Below, piece by piece: positions 18,896 through 28,124 of a DNA stretch of 63,329 nucleotides (position 1 is the stretch's first letter; each line of letters begins with the position of its first letter). A program made the position numbers and the translations under genes. Below the pieces are notes generated by a model that was given only the letters and a program-made list of their open reading frames with translations, ran no database searches and was not told the origin of the DNA. Location of the stretch: the NCBI GenBank assembly GCA_018648685.1, contig JABGQT010000117.1:1-63329 (forward strand), read 5' to 3'. This stretch comes from Anaerolineae bacterium. Its GTDB lineage: Bacteria > Chloroflexota > Anaerolineae > Anaerolineales > Villigracilaceae.

Positions 18896-18906
18896 AGGAA
18901 AAAATA

Positions 18907-19494
18907 ATGAAATCATTCACAAAAATCACATCAAAAATCATCCCTCTGCCCCATACCGACGTGGATACAGACCAAATTATCCCCGCGCGTTATCTCAAAG
19001 TGATCAACAAAGATGGCTTGGCAGAAGGGCTTTTCGATAGCTGGCGCAGATTGCCAGATGGTAGCCCCAACCCCGATTTTCCGCTCAATCAAGATGAATA
19101 TCAGGGCGCAGAAGTCTTGCTCGCTGGCGATAATTTCGGTTGCGGCTCATCACGGGAACATGCTCCTTGGGCATTAACGGGATGGGGAATCCGTGCCATC
19201 ATCAGCACATCTTTTGCGGATATATTTCGGAATAACGCCCTTAAGAACGGCTTGCTACCGATTGTCGTCAGCGAAGAGACCCAAGCATCTCTCTTCGACC
19301 TGAGCGAAGAAGCACCTGCCGCGACGATAGATATTGATCTCGAAAACCAGAGAATGACCCTCCCCGATGGCTCTGGTGTCAGCTTTGAAATTGACCCCTT
19401 TAGCAAAACTTGTTTGCTCGAAGGCATTGACCAACTCGGCTATTTGCTGAAACACGATGAGCAGATTGCGGCGTTTGAGGGAAGAGTTAAGTAG
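18907..19494 (+). CDS. leuD: 3-isopropylmalate dehydratase small subunit
   Basis: The swivelling subunit that completes the LeuC active site. The 195-residue chain has the signatures PLPHTDVDTDQIIPARYLK and GDNFGCGSSREHAPWAL. I start at ATG 18907 (ACAGGAAAAAATA upstream); the frame is open back to 18862, but that part is repeat sequence and lacks a ribosome site. Confidence 0.96.
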   Translation: MKSFTKITSKIIPLPHTDVDTDQIIPARYLKVINKDGLAEGLFDSWRRLPDGSPNPDFPLNQDEYQGAEVLLAGDNFGCGSSREHAPWALTGWGIRAIISTSFADIFRNNALKNGLLPIVVSEETQASLFDLSEEAPAATIDIDLENQRMTLPDGSGVSFEIDPFSKTCLLEGIDQLGYLLKHDEQIAAFEGRVK

Positions 19495-19534
19495 CAAGTT
19501 AGCAAGTGGCAAGTTTTTTTAGAGATAGGAGAAA

Positions 19535-20017
19535 ATGATGAAGCAATTGCTGATAATCAACAGAAAAATTATGATTGCTGGAGGAGCATGGTTCCCTTTG
19601 GCAGTATTTACAATACAGTTGCTTCTGAAGGATATGCTCCATATATATGATTACTATCCTTCCGCCGATGTCCCTATGCACTTTATTGGTGGCATGGCAA
19701 TTGCCTTCTTCGTTTCCCGTTCTTTTCAACTTTTGCCCAGAGAAGCTGTAAAAAGAAGTCGCATTGTTTTGCTTGAACTTCTCCTTATCGGTAGTCTCAC
19801 AATAACAGCAGCTGTATTCTGGGAATTTGCAGAGTTTGCTCTTGACCAGTTGGCTGGCAGCAATATTCAGGTCAGCCTTGCGAATACAATGAAAGATTTG
19901 GCAATGGGGATATTTGGAGCATCTTTTTTGATCTTGCTACGAGCCAAAGAGCTTCGTATTGGGAAAAATGAGTTGCAAGAAATAAGCTATGAATGGATTC
20001 AAGGGCAGACTGCATAA
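19535..20017 (+). CDS. small membrane protein, YjdF/DUF2238-like
   Basis: A 160-residue protein with about four hydrophobic helices (near 12-32, 45-62, 78-98, 120-140). The pattern PMHFIGGMAIAFFVSR, VFWEFAEFALDQL and NTMKDLAMGIFGA resembles the YjdF/DUF2238 family of inner-membrane proteins, whose role is unknown. Two ATGs are adjacent at 19535 and 19538; ATAGGAGAAA is the ribosome site. It lies in the leucine operon between leuD and cimA. Confidence 0.7.
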   Translation: MMKQLLIINRKIMIAGGAWFPLAVFTIQLLLKDMLHIYDYYPSADVPMHFIGGMAIAFFVSRSFQLLPREAVKRSRIVLLELLLIGSLTITAAVFWEFAEFALDQLAGSNIQVSLANTMKDLAMGIFGASFLILLRAKELRIGKNELQEISYEWIQGQTA

Positions 20018-20270
20018 GTAAGCCACGCTACAAGCGTGACCTACAATTTTATTGGATTTAACTATGACAAAAAAGAAGGTGAACTGGGCGAGGGAAATTT
20101 CCTCCGCCCAGCGTATTTGAGAGATTTCTTAAACACCGATGATTGAAATCATCGCCTGAGATAGGAAGTGCGACCAATCGCACTAACAACAAAAAAATCT
20201 GCTAAATATGTGTAATCTGTGGATAGACACTTCACGTTTCGCGCATCATTTTTACAAATAGGAATTTCTC
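20018..20270. other. spacer with several hairpins before cimA
   Basis: No credible gene in 253 bases. It contains CTGGGCG (20084-20090) pairing with CGCCCAG (20105-20111), CGATGATT / AATCATCG (20137-20154), and AGTGCGA / TCGCACT near 20166-20185. These successive hairpins suggest further intergenic repeats; none has a clear T-tract. Confidence 0.6.
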
Positions 20271-21824
20271 ATGAAAATACAACTTTACGATACAACCCTC
20301 CGAGACGGAACCCAAAGCGAGGGGATTTCCCTCTCCGTCAACGATAAATTGAAGATCACCAAACGCCTTGATGATTTTGGCATCAACTATATCGAGGGTG
20401 GTTGGCCCGGCTCAAACCCCAAAGATGTGGCGTATTTTGAGCGTGTCCGTGAATTGGATTTGAAACAAGCAAAGATCGCTGCTTTTGGCTCAACCCGCCG
20501 AAAAAATAGCGATGTTGAGAACGATCCTAATATCCAAGCTCTCGTAGATGCGCAGACCCCTGTCGTGACCGTCGTTGGCAAAAGCTCAGAACTTCATGTT
20601 CGTGATGTGCTGGAGACCACGCCCGAAGAGAATCTGGCGATGATCGAAGAGAGCGTTGCCTATCTTAAGGCACTTGGCAAAGAAGTCGTTTACGATGCCG
20701 AGCATTTTTTCGATGGCTACAAAGCTAATTCTGAGTATGCCCTCGCAACTGTCCAAGCGGCAGAACGTGGTGGGGCAGATGTACTGGTCCTCTGTGAAAC
20801 GAACGGCGGAGCACTCCCCTGGGAAGTGGAAGAGATCGTTCGCACGGTCGGCGAAAATACGCACACTGACCTCGGCGTCCACATGCACGAAGATGGCGGC
20901 AATGGCGTCTCAAATGCTATAACAGGCGTTCGTGCGGGTGCAATCCATGTGCAGGGGACGATCAACGGCTACGGCGAGCGGGTTGGCAATGCCAGCCTAT
21001 GTAGCATCATTCCCAACTTGCAGTTGAAAATGGGATACGAATGTGTGAGCGATGAGAATTTGAAGGGCTTGTTGAAACTTTCTCATTATGTGGCTGAGAT
21101 CGCCAACCAACCGCAGAACCCCTATTTGCCCTTTGTCGGCAAAAAAGCCTTTGCGCATAAGGGCGGTATCCACGTTGCGGCGATTTTGAAGAACGAAGAT
21201 TCTTATCAACATATAGACCCTACATTGGTTGGCAATAAACGCCGCACGCTGGTCTCTGAGCTTTCGGGGCGTGGCAATATCATTGATAAAGCCAAGGAAT
21301 TCGGCATCGAAGTGACGAGTGAAAAGGCTCGCAGGGTCGTTGAGCAGATCAAGAGCCTTGAAGCACAGGGCTTTACTTTTGAGGGGGCTGGAGCATCGGC
21401 GCAATTGCTCATGCAGCGTGCCGAAGAAGAATATACGCCGCCCTTTGAACTGATCAATTTCACGGTTGTTGTTGAACATCGAAAGGGCTTGGGCATTTTT
21501 GCAGAAGCCACCGTAAAAGTGGATGTGGATGGCGAAGTCGTTCACACCGCCGCCGAGGGCAATGGTCCCGTCAATGCGCTGAACAAGGCTCTCCGCAAAG
21601 CCCTCGAAAACTCATACCCTCGCCTGAAAGAAATTCACCTTTCAGATTATAAAGTCCGCATTTTGGATAGCGAGAGCGGCACAGAAGCAAAAGTCCGCGT
21701 GCTGATAGATACCAAAAATGGCGATAATTCTCGCTGGTCTACTGTTGGTGCAAGCACGAATATCATCGAAGCAAGCTGGCGTGCGCTGGCAGATAGCATG
21801 GAATATGCACTACAGAAAAAATAA
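20271..21824 (+). CDS. cimA: (R)-citramalate synthase
   Basis: Condenses pyruvate with acetyl-CoA to citramalate, the threonine-independent entry to isoleucine; LeuCD and LeuB then give 2-ketobutyrate. The 517-residue chain belongs to the second LeuA-like branch: IQLYDTTLRDGTQSEGISLS, YIEGGWPGSNPKD, and HMHEDGGNGVSNA in place of the HCHDDLGLA of LeuA. A LeuA-dimer domain follows from about residue 385. Its place in the operon with leuB, and the absence of a threonine deaminase gene in the cluster, support citramalate synthase over isopropylmalate or homocitrate synthase. Confidence 0.93.
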   Translation: MKIQLYDTTLRDGTQSEGISLSVNDKLKITKRLDDFGINYIEGGWPGSNPKDVAYFERVRELDLKQAKIAAFGSTRRKNSDVENDPNIQALVDAQTPVVTVVGKSSELHVRDVLETTPEENLAMIEESVAYLKALGKEVVYDAEHFFDGYKANSEYALATVQAAERGGADVLVLCETNGGALPWEVEEIVRTVGENTHTDLGVHMHEDGGNGVSNAITGVRAGAIHVQGTINGYGERVGNASLCSIIPNLQLKMGYECVSDENLKGLLKLSHYVAEIANQPQNPYLPFVGKKAFAHKGGIHVAAILKNEDSYQHIDPTLVGNKRRTLVSELSGRGNIIDKAKEFGIEVTSEKARRVVEQIKSLEAQGFTFEGAGASAQLLMQRAEEEYTPPFELINFTVVVEHRKGLGIFAEATVKVDVDGEVVHTAAEGNGPVNALNKALRKALENSYPRLKEIHLSDYKVRILDSESGTEAKVRVLIDTKNGDNSRWSTVGASTNIIEASWRALADSMEYALQKK

Positions 21825-21830
21825 CCAGTT

Positions 21831-21936
21831 CCTGAGCGGAGCGACGACCAATAGGAGGAGTGCAGTCGAAGGACGGCGTTAGTAAATAATCCGCTCTTCG
21901 ACTACGTTCTTCTCTTCGTTCAGAACTCCGCTCAGA
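21831..21936. repeat. CCTGAGCGGAG inverted repeat
   Basis: CTGAGCGGAG (21832-21841) pairs with CTCCGCTCAG (21926-21935), and inside it GCAGTCGAAGGACGG roughly mirrors CCGCTCTTCGACTAC. It fills the cimA-leuB spacer. CTGAGCGNAGTCGAAGG is a word I recognise from dispersed repeats in unrelated bacteria. Confidence 0.7.
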
Positions 21937-21962
21937 GACTGTATGTTTTACAAGGAGAAATC

Positions 21963-23054
21963 ATGAAAGCAAAGATCACTTTATTACCCGGCGACGGGAT
22001 CGGCCCCGAGATCATCGTGGCATCGGAAAAAATCTTAAAAAGGATTAGCGAGAAATTCGGGCACGAGTTTGAAATGGACTCCCAACACATCGGCGGGATC
22101 GCCATTGACGAAACGGGAAATCCGCTCCCGGACGAGACGCTTGATAGCTGCAAAAAATCGGATGCCGTGCTCCTGGGCGCTGTTGGTGGTCCCAAATGGG
22201 ATGACCCGAACGCCTCGGTGCGACCCGAACAGGGTTTACTCGGCTTGCGCAAAGAACTTGGCCTTTTTGCCAACCTGCGCCCCGTACAGCCCCATCCCCA
22301 GCTTTTGGGCGCATCCCCGCTTAAAGAGAGCTACCTTGAAGGCACAGATATGCTCATCCTGCGTGAGTTGACGGGCGGCGTCTATTTTGGGCAGCCTCGT
22401 GAGAAACGCATCAATGCCAACGGTGAAGAAGAAGCCCTCGACACGATGATTTACAGCGAGAGCGAAGTTTTCCGTATTGCAAAATTGGCTTTTGATATTG
22501 CAGGCACACGCCGCAAAAAAGTGACCTCGGTAGATAAAGCCAACGTGCTCGAATCATCTCGTTTGTGGCGGAAGACTGTTGCAAAATTGGCAGAAGATTA
22601 TCCCGAGATCGAACTCGAAAATCTGCTTGTGGACGCGGCAACCATGCACCTCCTCTCCCGCCCCCGTGACTTCGACGTGATGGTCACCATGAATCTCTTC
22701 GGTGATATCATCACCGACGAAGCCTCCATGCTGACCGGCTCAATGGGCAATATGCCCTCCGCAGCTCTTGGAGAAGGCTTGAACAGCTTTGGCAAACCGC
22801 GTGGTATGTACGAGCCTATTCACGGTTCTGCGCCCGATATTGCCGGACAGGGCATCGCCAACCCTATTGGCATGATCCTTTCTGCTGCGATGATGCTGCG
22901 TCACTCGTTGGGATTAAGCTCGGAAGCGGAAGCAATTGAAAAGGCGGTCGATGCGGTGCTGAACGCCGGTCATCGTACAAGTGATATTGCAAAAGAAGGC
23001 GAATCCCCGCTAGGAACGATGGAGATGGCAGAGAAAATCATCTCAGCGCTGTAA
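21963..23054 (+). CDS. leuB: 3-isopropylmalate dehydrogenase
   Basis: NAD-dependent oxidative decarboxylase for 3-isopropylmalate and, in this operon, 3-methylmalate. The 363-residue chain has [11 protein letters not shown] at the start, [13 protein letters not shown], the Lys-bearing [14 protein letters not shown], and the metal-binding [33 protein letters not shown] precedes the ATG. It is the last gene of the operon and is followed by a terminator. Confidence 0.97.
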   Translation: MKAKITLLPGDGIGPEIIVASEKILKRISEKFGHEFEMDSQHIGGIAIDETGNPLPDETLDSCKKSDAVLLGAVGGPKWDDPNASVRPEQGLLGLRKELGLFANLRPVQPHPQLLGASPLKESYLEGTDMLILRELTGGVYFGQPREKRINANGEEEALDTMIYSESEVFRIAKLAFDIAGTRRKKVTSVDKANVLESSRLWRKTVAKLAEDYPEIELENLLVDAATMHLLSRPRDFDVMVTMNLFGDIITDEASMLTGSMGNMPSAALGEGLNSFGKPRGMYEPIHGSAPDIAGQGIANPIGMILSAAMMLRHSLGLSSEAEAIEKAVDAVLNAGHRTSDIAKEGESPLGTMEMAEKIISAL

Positions 23055-23060
23055 ACAAAT

Positions 23061-23097
23061 CCCCCGCTTTATAATACTCAAGAGCGGGGGTTCTTTT
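23061..23097 (+). terminator. rho-independent terminator of the ilv-leu operon
   Basis: CCCCCGCT (23061-23068) pairs with AGCGGGGG (23083-23090) and is followed by TTCTTTTT. It lies 6 bases after the leuB stop. Confidence 0.88.
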
Positions 23098-23164
23098 TCG
23101 TTTAGTATGATATACTCGCCCACGCAAAATTCGAATTAGAAAGAAATGCAGGAGAATTTCCAAT

Positions 23165-23833
23165 ATGAAACGCATAATCCCCTTTATTTTGATTTTTAGC
23201 ATCCTTCTTAGTGGATGCGGTGCTCTGGGTGCTGCTCCCGCCGCTGATGCGACGGCAACTATTAGCCCTGAAGAAATCCGCGCCACTGCAGATGCGCTTG
23301 TATACGATATGCTCACTCAAACACAAGCAGCAATGCCCCCCACAGCGGTGCCGCCGACTAATACCCCGCTCCCTCCCCCAGCAACACCGACAATCACCTT
23401 GGTGCCCACGCTTTCGATTTTGGATGGTTCTCCAACAGCTTCTGCGATTGCGACATCGACTACTGCTGGATTGGTTATTCCGACGAGTACAAAAGCCTCT
23501 TCAACTACATTTCTTTGTACTGAGAAACCGCTCACTGGCTGGACCGGTGAGAGTGTTAGCCTGTCGATCAGAAACTACGTACCAAATTCAACCGCTAATG
23601 TTTTTCTTTGTATCGACACACCAAATGACGGCTCAGGCTATATCAGCGTTCCAGTCGTGAATGTGAGCGAAGTATCCGTCCCCTTTGGGAGTTACTTTGC
23701 TACGGCTTGGGTAGATGGGAAAAAGGATTTCAACGCATCCGTTGCTTTTGAAGTAAAGAATACCCAAAATATTCAGCTTACTATTGATAATGGGCAACTT
23801 TACTTTAAGGCAGGTTGTGCTCCAGGTTGCTAA
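23165..23833 (+). CDS. Pro/Thr-rich lipoprotein, function unknown
   Basis: A 222-residue lipoprotein: signal peptide with lipobox ILLSGC (Cys at 17), a helical segment to about residue 58, a Pro/Thr/Ser linker (AVPPTNTPLPPPATPT) and a C-terminal beta-rich domain from about residue 115 with three or four cysteines. The linker composition is common in Chloroflexota surface proteins. GCAGGAGAA precedes the ATG, and a terminator follows, so it is a single-gene unit. Confidence 0.8.
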   Translation: MKRIIPFILIFSILLSGCGALGAAPAADATATISPEEIRATADALVYDMLTQTQAAMPPTAVPPTNTPLPPPATPTITLVPTLSILDGSPTASAIATSTTAGLVIPTSTKASSTTFLCTEKPLTGWTGESVSLSIRNYVPNSTANVFLCIDTPNDGSGYISVPVVNVSEVSVPFGSYFATAWVDGKKDFNASVAFEVKNTQNIQLTIDNGQLYFKAGCAPGC

Positions 23834-23853
23834 TTTTACTTTTTTTACAGATG

Positions 23854-23883
23854 AAAAGACTCCCGAACGGGAGTCTTTTTTTG
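23854..23883 (+). terminator. rho-independent terminator after the lipoprotein gene
   Basis: AAAAGACTCCC (23854-23864) pairs with GGGAGTCTTTT (23869-23879) around GAAC and runs into a T-tract. Confidence 0.9.
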
Positions 23884-23997
23884 TTGGATCAGTTTGTTCC
23901 TTCTTATGGGTTTTCTCTGTTAAATATGGCTAACTCTCTCTAAGATTTGATTTTGAAAAACATCCCTTGATAGCACAAAGCTACCGTGTCTTAAATG

Positions 23998-24021
23998 AAA
24001 AAACCTCCCATTTCTGGAAGG
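23998..24021 (-). terminator. terminator of the tRNA-Pro gene
   Basis: On the minus strand ACCTTCC pairs with GGGAGGT (one G-T pair) around AGAAAT and is followed by at least six Ts. It lies 12 bases beyond the tRNA 3' end. Confidence 0.7.
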
Positions 24022-24032
24022 TCTTCCTCTGT

Positions 24033-24106
24033 CGGGGCGCCGGGATTTGAACCCGGGACCTCTTACACCCCATGCAAGCGCGCTAGCCGGGCTGCGCCAC
24101 GCCCCG
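24033..24106 (-). tRNA. tRNA-Pro (GGG)
   Basis: A 74-base cloverleaf: acceptor CGGGGCG/CGCCCCG, D-arm GCGC/GCGC, anticodon stem CTTGC/GTAAG with loop ATGGGGT (anticodon GGG), and T-arm CCGGG TTCAAAT CCCGG. The CGGGGCG start is typical of proline tRNAs. CCA is not encoded. Confidence 0.95.
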
Positions 24107-24202
24107 ATTTGAGCAGGCGGTATTATAGTCCCTTTCTATCATTCTGGCAACACTAAAATAATGATAAAATACAACACATTCCCCTGAAAAGTTGGAGATT
24201 GC

Positions 24203-24763
24203 ATGACCGAAAATATGATCGAAGTGACCATCGATAGTGTCCGTGTTAGCTTAATGTCCCCGCAGCGGGTCATCCTTCTACGCGAACGTGACCAAGACCG
24301 TTATTTACCCATTTGGGTAGGCCCCTACGAAGCCGAAGCGATCAGTGTATCGCTCCAGGAAATTGAAATGGCGCGCCCCCTTACACACGATTTGCTCAAA
24401 AATGTTATCAACACTTTTGGCGCAAGAATTTTACGAATTGAGATCATCGCCCTGCGAGAAAATATCTTTTTCGGGCATATTGTGACCGAGATCAAAGGTG
24501 AAGTCATCAAAATCGACTCTCGTCCTTCAGATGCCATCGCTATGGCAGTTCGTGCCCACGTTCCCATTTTAGTTGCTCCCAGCGTGCTGGATAATGCAGG
24601 AATCTTCCCAGAAGAGGATATGCAAGACGAGACTCCCCTCACTAAGGAAGCAGGCCCAAATGACGAGCGTCTTTCCATCTTTGAAGATTTCTTTGATCAA
24701 CTCGAAGATGATGATAAAAAATCGGATGAAGATCCCGAATCCGACCCCGATCCCAAAACTTGA
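24203..24763 (+). CDS. bifunctional nuclease family protein (DUF151)
   Basis: A 186-residue protein of the BFN/DUF151 family, whose plant and thermophile members cut RNA and DNA. The core (residues 5-135) shows LPIWVGPYEAEAI, RPLTHDLLKNVI and IDSRPSDAIAMAVR, the conserved blocks of the family. The last 50 residues are very acidic (DEDPESDPDPKT at the end). It ends seven bases before dnaB, so it is probably translated with it. Confidence 0.9.
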   Translation: MTENMIEVTIDSVRVSLMSPQRVILLRERDQDRYLPIWVGPYEAEAISVSLQEIEMARPLTHDLLKNVINTFGARILRIEIIALRENIFFGHIVTEIKGEVIKIDSRPSDAIAMAVRAHVPILVAPSVLDNAGIFPEEDMQDETPLTKEAGPNDERLSIFEDFFDQLEDDDKKSDEDPESDPDPKT

Positions 24764-24770
24764 TTCCCTT

Positions 24771-26144
24771 ATGAATGATAATTTCCCTCCCGAATCATCT
24801 CCCGCCCCCGCTGCGCCCGGCATCCCACACAGCCGAGAAGCTGAAGAAGCCGTCATTGGGGCGGTGCTGATTAACCCAGAAGTCTATTACGATGTTGCTC
24901 AATTCCTGCAATCAGATGATTTTTATATTCACCGTTTGCGCTGGGTTTGGGATTCCTTTACTCGTTTACACGAATCACGCACACCGCTTGATCTATTAAC
25001 AGTTTCCGAAGAACTTTCGCGCATGGACCAGCTTGCCGAAATTGGTGGACCAGCTTATCTAACATCGCTTGTTAATCAAGTTCCTACATCTTTGCACGCA
25101 GAAGCTTATGGGCGTGTAATTGAAGCTCATTCGTTGCGCAGAAAATTGCTCAACGCCGCAAATAGCGTTGCAACGATGGCTTACGATGAAGAAACCGGTA
25201 TCGACGATGTAATGGGCGAGGCTGAAAAAGCCATTTTTAGCGTTAGCGAAAGACGCATGACCCACGATGTAGAGCCGATAAAAACGGTCATGAGCAAAGT
25301 CTACGACACGATTGATGAGCTCTCAAAACGCGATGAAGAGATTTTTGGTGTACCAACGGGCTTTGTTGATCTTGACCGTTTACTCTCTGGTTTAAATGCT
25401 TCTGATCTACTTATTGTTGCAGGGCGCCCGGGTCAGGGTAAATCTGGTTTTCTAATGTCTGCCGCGCGGAATGCTGCCGTTATGCACAAGAAGCATGTCG
25501 CTGTTTTTTCGCTCGAAATGTCGAATGAGCAGGTTGCTCAACGTATGATCTCTCAGGAAACAGGTATTGATTCTCAACGCCTGCGAACGGGAAAGCTCAA
25601 CGATGATGAGTGGCCTAAATTTACCCATTCTATCGAGATGTTCTCTGATACCAAACTTTTCCTCGATGATACACCTGCTGTCACGCCACTGCAATTGCGC
25701 ACTAAATGCCGTCGTTTGCACATGGAATATGGCCTCGATTTGGTCATCATCGACTATTTGCAACTCATGGGCGGCGATACGCGAAATGATAATCGCGTGC
25801 AAGAAGTTTCTTATATTTCGCGTAGCCTAAAAGTTTTGGCACGTGAGCTAAATGTCCCTGTTCTCACGGCTGCGCAGCTTAGTCGCGCTGTGGAGCAACG
25901 CTCTGATAAACGCCCTGTCCTCTCCGATTTAAGGGAATCAGGATCACTTGAGCAGGATGCTGACATTGTTATGTTCATTTATCGCCCAGACCAATACGAA
26001 GAAGATACGCAAAAACAAAATGTTGCTGAGATTATTGTGGCAAAACATCGTAATGGGCCGGTCGGTTCCGTCGAGTTGATCTTCCGTCCGAATTTGGCAA
26101 AATTCGAGAATGCAGCTACAAGACGAGTGGAGTTTAATCAGTGA
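24771..26144 (+). CDS. dnaB: replicative DNA helicase DnaB
   Basis: Hexameric ring helicase that unwinds DNA at the replication fork. It has 457 residues: a proline-rich head, the N-terminal domain (SREAEEAVIGAVLINPE to about residue 125), a linker helix, and the RecA-like motor with Walker A GRPGQGKSGF, SLEMSNEQ, the Walker B DYLQLM and SDLRESGSLEQDADIV. The frame is open back to 24573 inside the nuclease gene, but ATG 24771 fits the known N terminus. No intein is seen. The next gene overlaps its stop by four bases. Confidence 0.97.
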   Translation: MNDNFPPESSPAPAAPGIPHSREAEEAVIGAVLINPEVYYDVAQFLQSDDFYIHRLRWVWDSFTRLHESRTPLDLLTVSEELSRMDQLAEIGGPAYLTSLVNQVPTSLHAEAYGRVIEAHSLRRKLLNAANSVATMAYDEETGIDDVMGEAEKAIFSVSERRMTHDVEPIKTVMSKVYDTIDELSKRDEEIFGVPTGFVDLDRLLSGLNASDLLIVAGRPGQGKSGFLMSAARNAAVMHKKHVAVFSLEMSNEQVAQRMISQETGIDSQRLRTGKLNDDEWPKFTHSIEMFSDTKLFLDDTPAVTPLQLRTKCRRLHMEYGLDLVIIDYLQLMGGDTRNDNRVQEVSYISRSLKVLARELNVPVLTAAQLSRAVEQRSDKRPVLSDLRESGSLEQDADIVMFIYRPDQYEEDTQKQNVAEIIVAKHRNGPVGSVELIFRPNLAKFENAATRRVEFNQ

Positions 26145-26782
26145 GCGAGGGCTTTTCAGGCAAAGAGGGTTTTACGCAATTGCCTAACGAGTTTTTTCGA
26201 GAACTGCTCTCAGAAATTGGCGATCTCGATGAACTTAAGATTACCCTTTATGCTTTATGGCGTGTAGCCAACATGGAAGGGGCTTCGCATCCACTATGGG
26301 AAGCGGATTTTGCTGAGGGGCTGGATGCGGTAGATATTAGCTCAGGGCTGGAAAAATGTGTGCAGCGCGGAAGCCTGTTACGGGTCACGTTCGATACGGA
26401 AGATGATGTCTACTTTATCAATTCCCCACGTGGACGCGCATCCGCCGAAGCCGCCCGTGAGAGCGGCTGGATTCCCTCTAAAAGACATTCGGCTCCGCCT
26501 TTGACGCGCCCCAACATCTACAAACTCTACGAAGAAAATATAGGTCCGCTCACGCCGCTATTGGCAGACTCGCTCAAGGATGCTGAAGAAGAATATCCGA
26601 TAGAAAGAATTGAAGAAGCAATTTTTTTGGCAGTCAAAGCAAATGCTCGAAAATGGAGCTATGTGGAAGCCATTTTGAAACGTTGGAAAGAAGAAGGTTA
26701 TGGCAAAAAGCAAGATAGACAAAACGCTAAAGAAGATAATAGAGACGACGTCAAAAGAGCAATTGACGACTTTTTCAAGTAA
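26141..26782 (+). CDS. DnaD-domain primosome protein
   Basis: A 213-residue protein. The N-terminal half (LPNEFFRELLSEIGDLDELK) is a winged-helix-like part. Residues 120-190 carry the DnaD/DnaB_2 domain: IYKLYEENIGPLTPLLADSLKDAEEEYP, then the YVEAILKRWKEEGY signature. It starts with GTG inside the dnaB stop and lies between the helicase and its loader, so it is most likely the remodelling factor of the primosome. Confidence 0.85.
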   Translation: MSEGFSGKEGFTQLPNEFFRELLSEIGDLDELKITLYALWRVANMEGASHPLWEADFAEGLDAVDISSGLEKCVQRGSLLRVTFDTEDDVYFINSPRGRASAEAARESGWIPSKRHSAPPLTRPNIYKLYEENIGPLTPLLADSLKDAEEEYPIERIEEAIFLAVKANARKWSYVEAILKRWKEEGYGKKQDRQNAKEDNRDDVKRAIDDFFK

Positions 26783-28124
26783 AATATCTAGTTTGCTTGG
26801 AGATCCTGATTGCGAATTCTGTAGTGGTGCAGGTTATTTGCGCGCTGATGTGCCCGTAGGACATCCAAACTTCGGCAAACTTGAAATATGTTTATGTAGA
26901 AATAAGAATGTAACAGCTCAAGTGCGAAAGCGCCTTTTTTCTCTTAGTCACCTTGATGAGTTAAAAGATTTAACTTTTGAAAATTTTCAATCTCGTGGGA
27001 GGAGTAAGGGATTAGGGAAAATGCAGGCAGATTCAATAGAAAGAGCGTTCAATCAAGCCAGCAATTATGTCAAAAATTTAAATGGGTGGTTGTTATTTCA
27101 AGGTGATTATGGGTGCGGAAAAACCCACCTAGCTGCTGCTATTGCAAATTTTGCTGTTGGTATGGGTGTGCCAACACTCTTTTTAACAGTTCCTGATTTG
27201 TTGGATATGCTACGCTTTTCTTATGGGGCAGATGATACAACTTTTGAGCACCGTTTCGACGAAATTCGAAATTCGCAGCTATTGGTTTTAGATGATTTTG
27301 GGACACAAAACGCAACTGAATGGGCGCAAGAAAAACTTTTTCAGCTTATCAATTACCGCTATATTAATAAACTTCCTTTAATTATCACGACTAATGTTAG
27401 GATAGAAGAAATCGAACCTCGCATTCGGTCGCGGTTACAAGATCCTGAATTAGTTACATCCGTTAGAATAAATGCTCCAGATTATCGAAATCCTGCAAAT
27501 GACATTGGATATCAAGAGCTATCATCTTTAGATTTATTGAGCAGGCATACCTTTACAAACTTCAAGTTACGTCGCAAAGAAGAAGGAATGTCAGTAGATG
27601 CTACAAGGCAATTAGAAGAAGCACTGAACGCAGCAATGGGTTATGCAAAAGACCCTGATGGTTGGATGATTTTTGTTGGACCTTACGGATGTGGAAAAAC
27701 ACATCTAGCTGCTGCAATTGGAAACGAAAGAGTAAATCAAGGAATACCACCTCTTTTTATTGTTGTTCCTGACTTACTTGATTACCTAAAAGCAACTTTT
27801 AATCCAAAAAGTTTTGTTAGCTACGATCAACGTTTTGAAAACATAAAAACAGCAGATTTGCTAATACTAGATGATCTTGGCACGCAATCCCAAACACCTT
27901 GGGCCAAAGAAAAGCTTTTTCAATTGCTTAATTATAGATACAACGCTGAGCTTCCTACCGTCGTAACCTTCTCCAGTGAAGTTCTGAATGATATTGATCC
28001 TCGTATTCAAAGTCGACTAACTGATCCAAAAATAAGTGATTACTACTCTATAATAGCCCCTGCTTACAAAAGCTCAGAAACTAGACGAAATAAGAAAGAG
28101 AGAAAACAAAAACGTAGTCGATAA
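26700..28124 (+). CDS. DnaC/IstB-type helicase loader with two tandem AAA+ domains
   Basis: A 474-residue ATPase that should load DnaB onto DNA. A Cys pair region (CEFCSGAGYLR ... CLCR) at about 38-67 is followed by two homologous AAA+ modules. Module 1 (about 90-275) has Walker A GDYGCGKTH, Walker B LLVLDDFG and the arginine-finger region EPRIRSRLQD. Module 2 (about 285-460) has GPYGCGKTH, LLILDDLG and DPRIQSRLTD. Ordinary DnaC/DnaI have one module. The ATG at 26700 overlaps the DnaD gene by 83 bases and has a closely placed AAGAAGG; a later TTG at 26793 is possible. Base use in the 3' half is more AT-rich than in the neighbours, and a broken copy of a loader C terminus follows. Confidence 0.85.
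   Translation: MAKSKIDKTLKKIIETTSKEQLTTFSSKISSLLGDPDCEFCSGAGYLRADVPVGHPNFGKLEICLCRNKNVTAQVRKRLFSLSHLDELKDLTFENFQSRGRSKGLGKMQADSIERAFNQASNYVKNLNGWLLFQGDYGCGKTHLAAAIANFAVGMGVPTLFLTVPDLLDMLRFSYGADDTTFEHRFDEIRNSQLLVLDDFGTQNATEWAQEKLFQLINYRYINKLPLIITTNVRIEEIEPRIRSRLQDPELVTSVRINAPDYRNPANDIGYQELSSLDLLSRHTFTNFKLRRKEEGMSVDATRQLEEALNAAMGYAKDPDGWMIFVGPYGCGKTHLAAAIGNERVNQGIPPLFIVVPDLLDYLKATFNPKSFVSYDQRFENIKTADLLILDDLGTQSQTPWAKEKLFQLLNYRYNAELPTVVTFSSEVLNDIDPRIQSRLTDPKISDYYSIIAPAYKSSETRRNKKERKQKRSR

Noticed and set aside
20064-20120. 18-codon ORF (MTKKKVNWAREISS...) before cimA
   Set aside because: It runs through a hairpin, has no clear ribosome site, and has no run of regulatory codons; likely chance.
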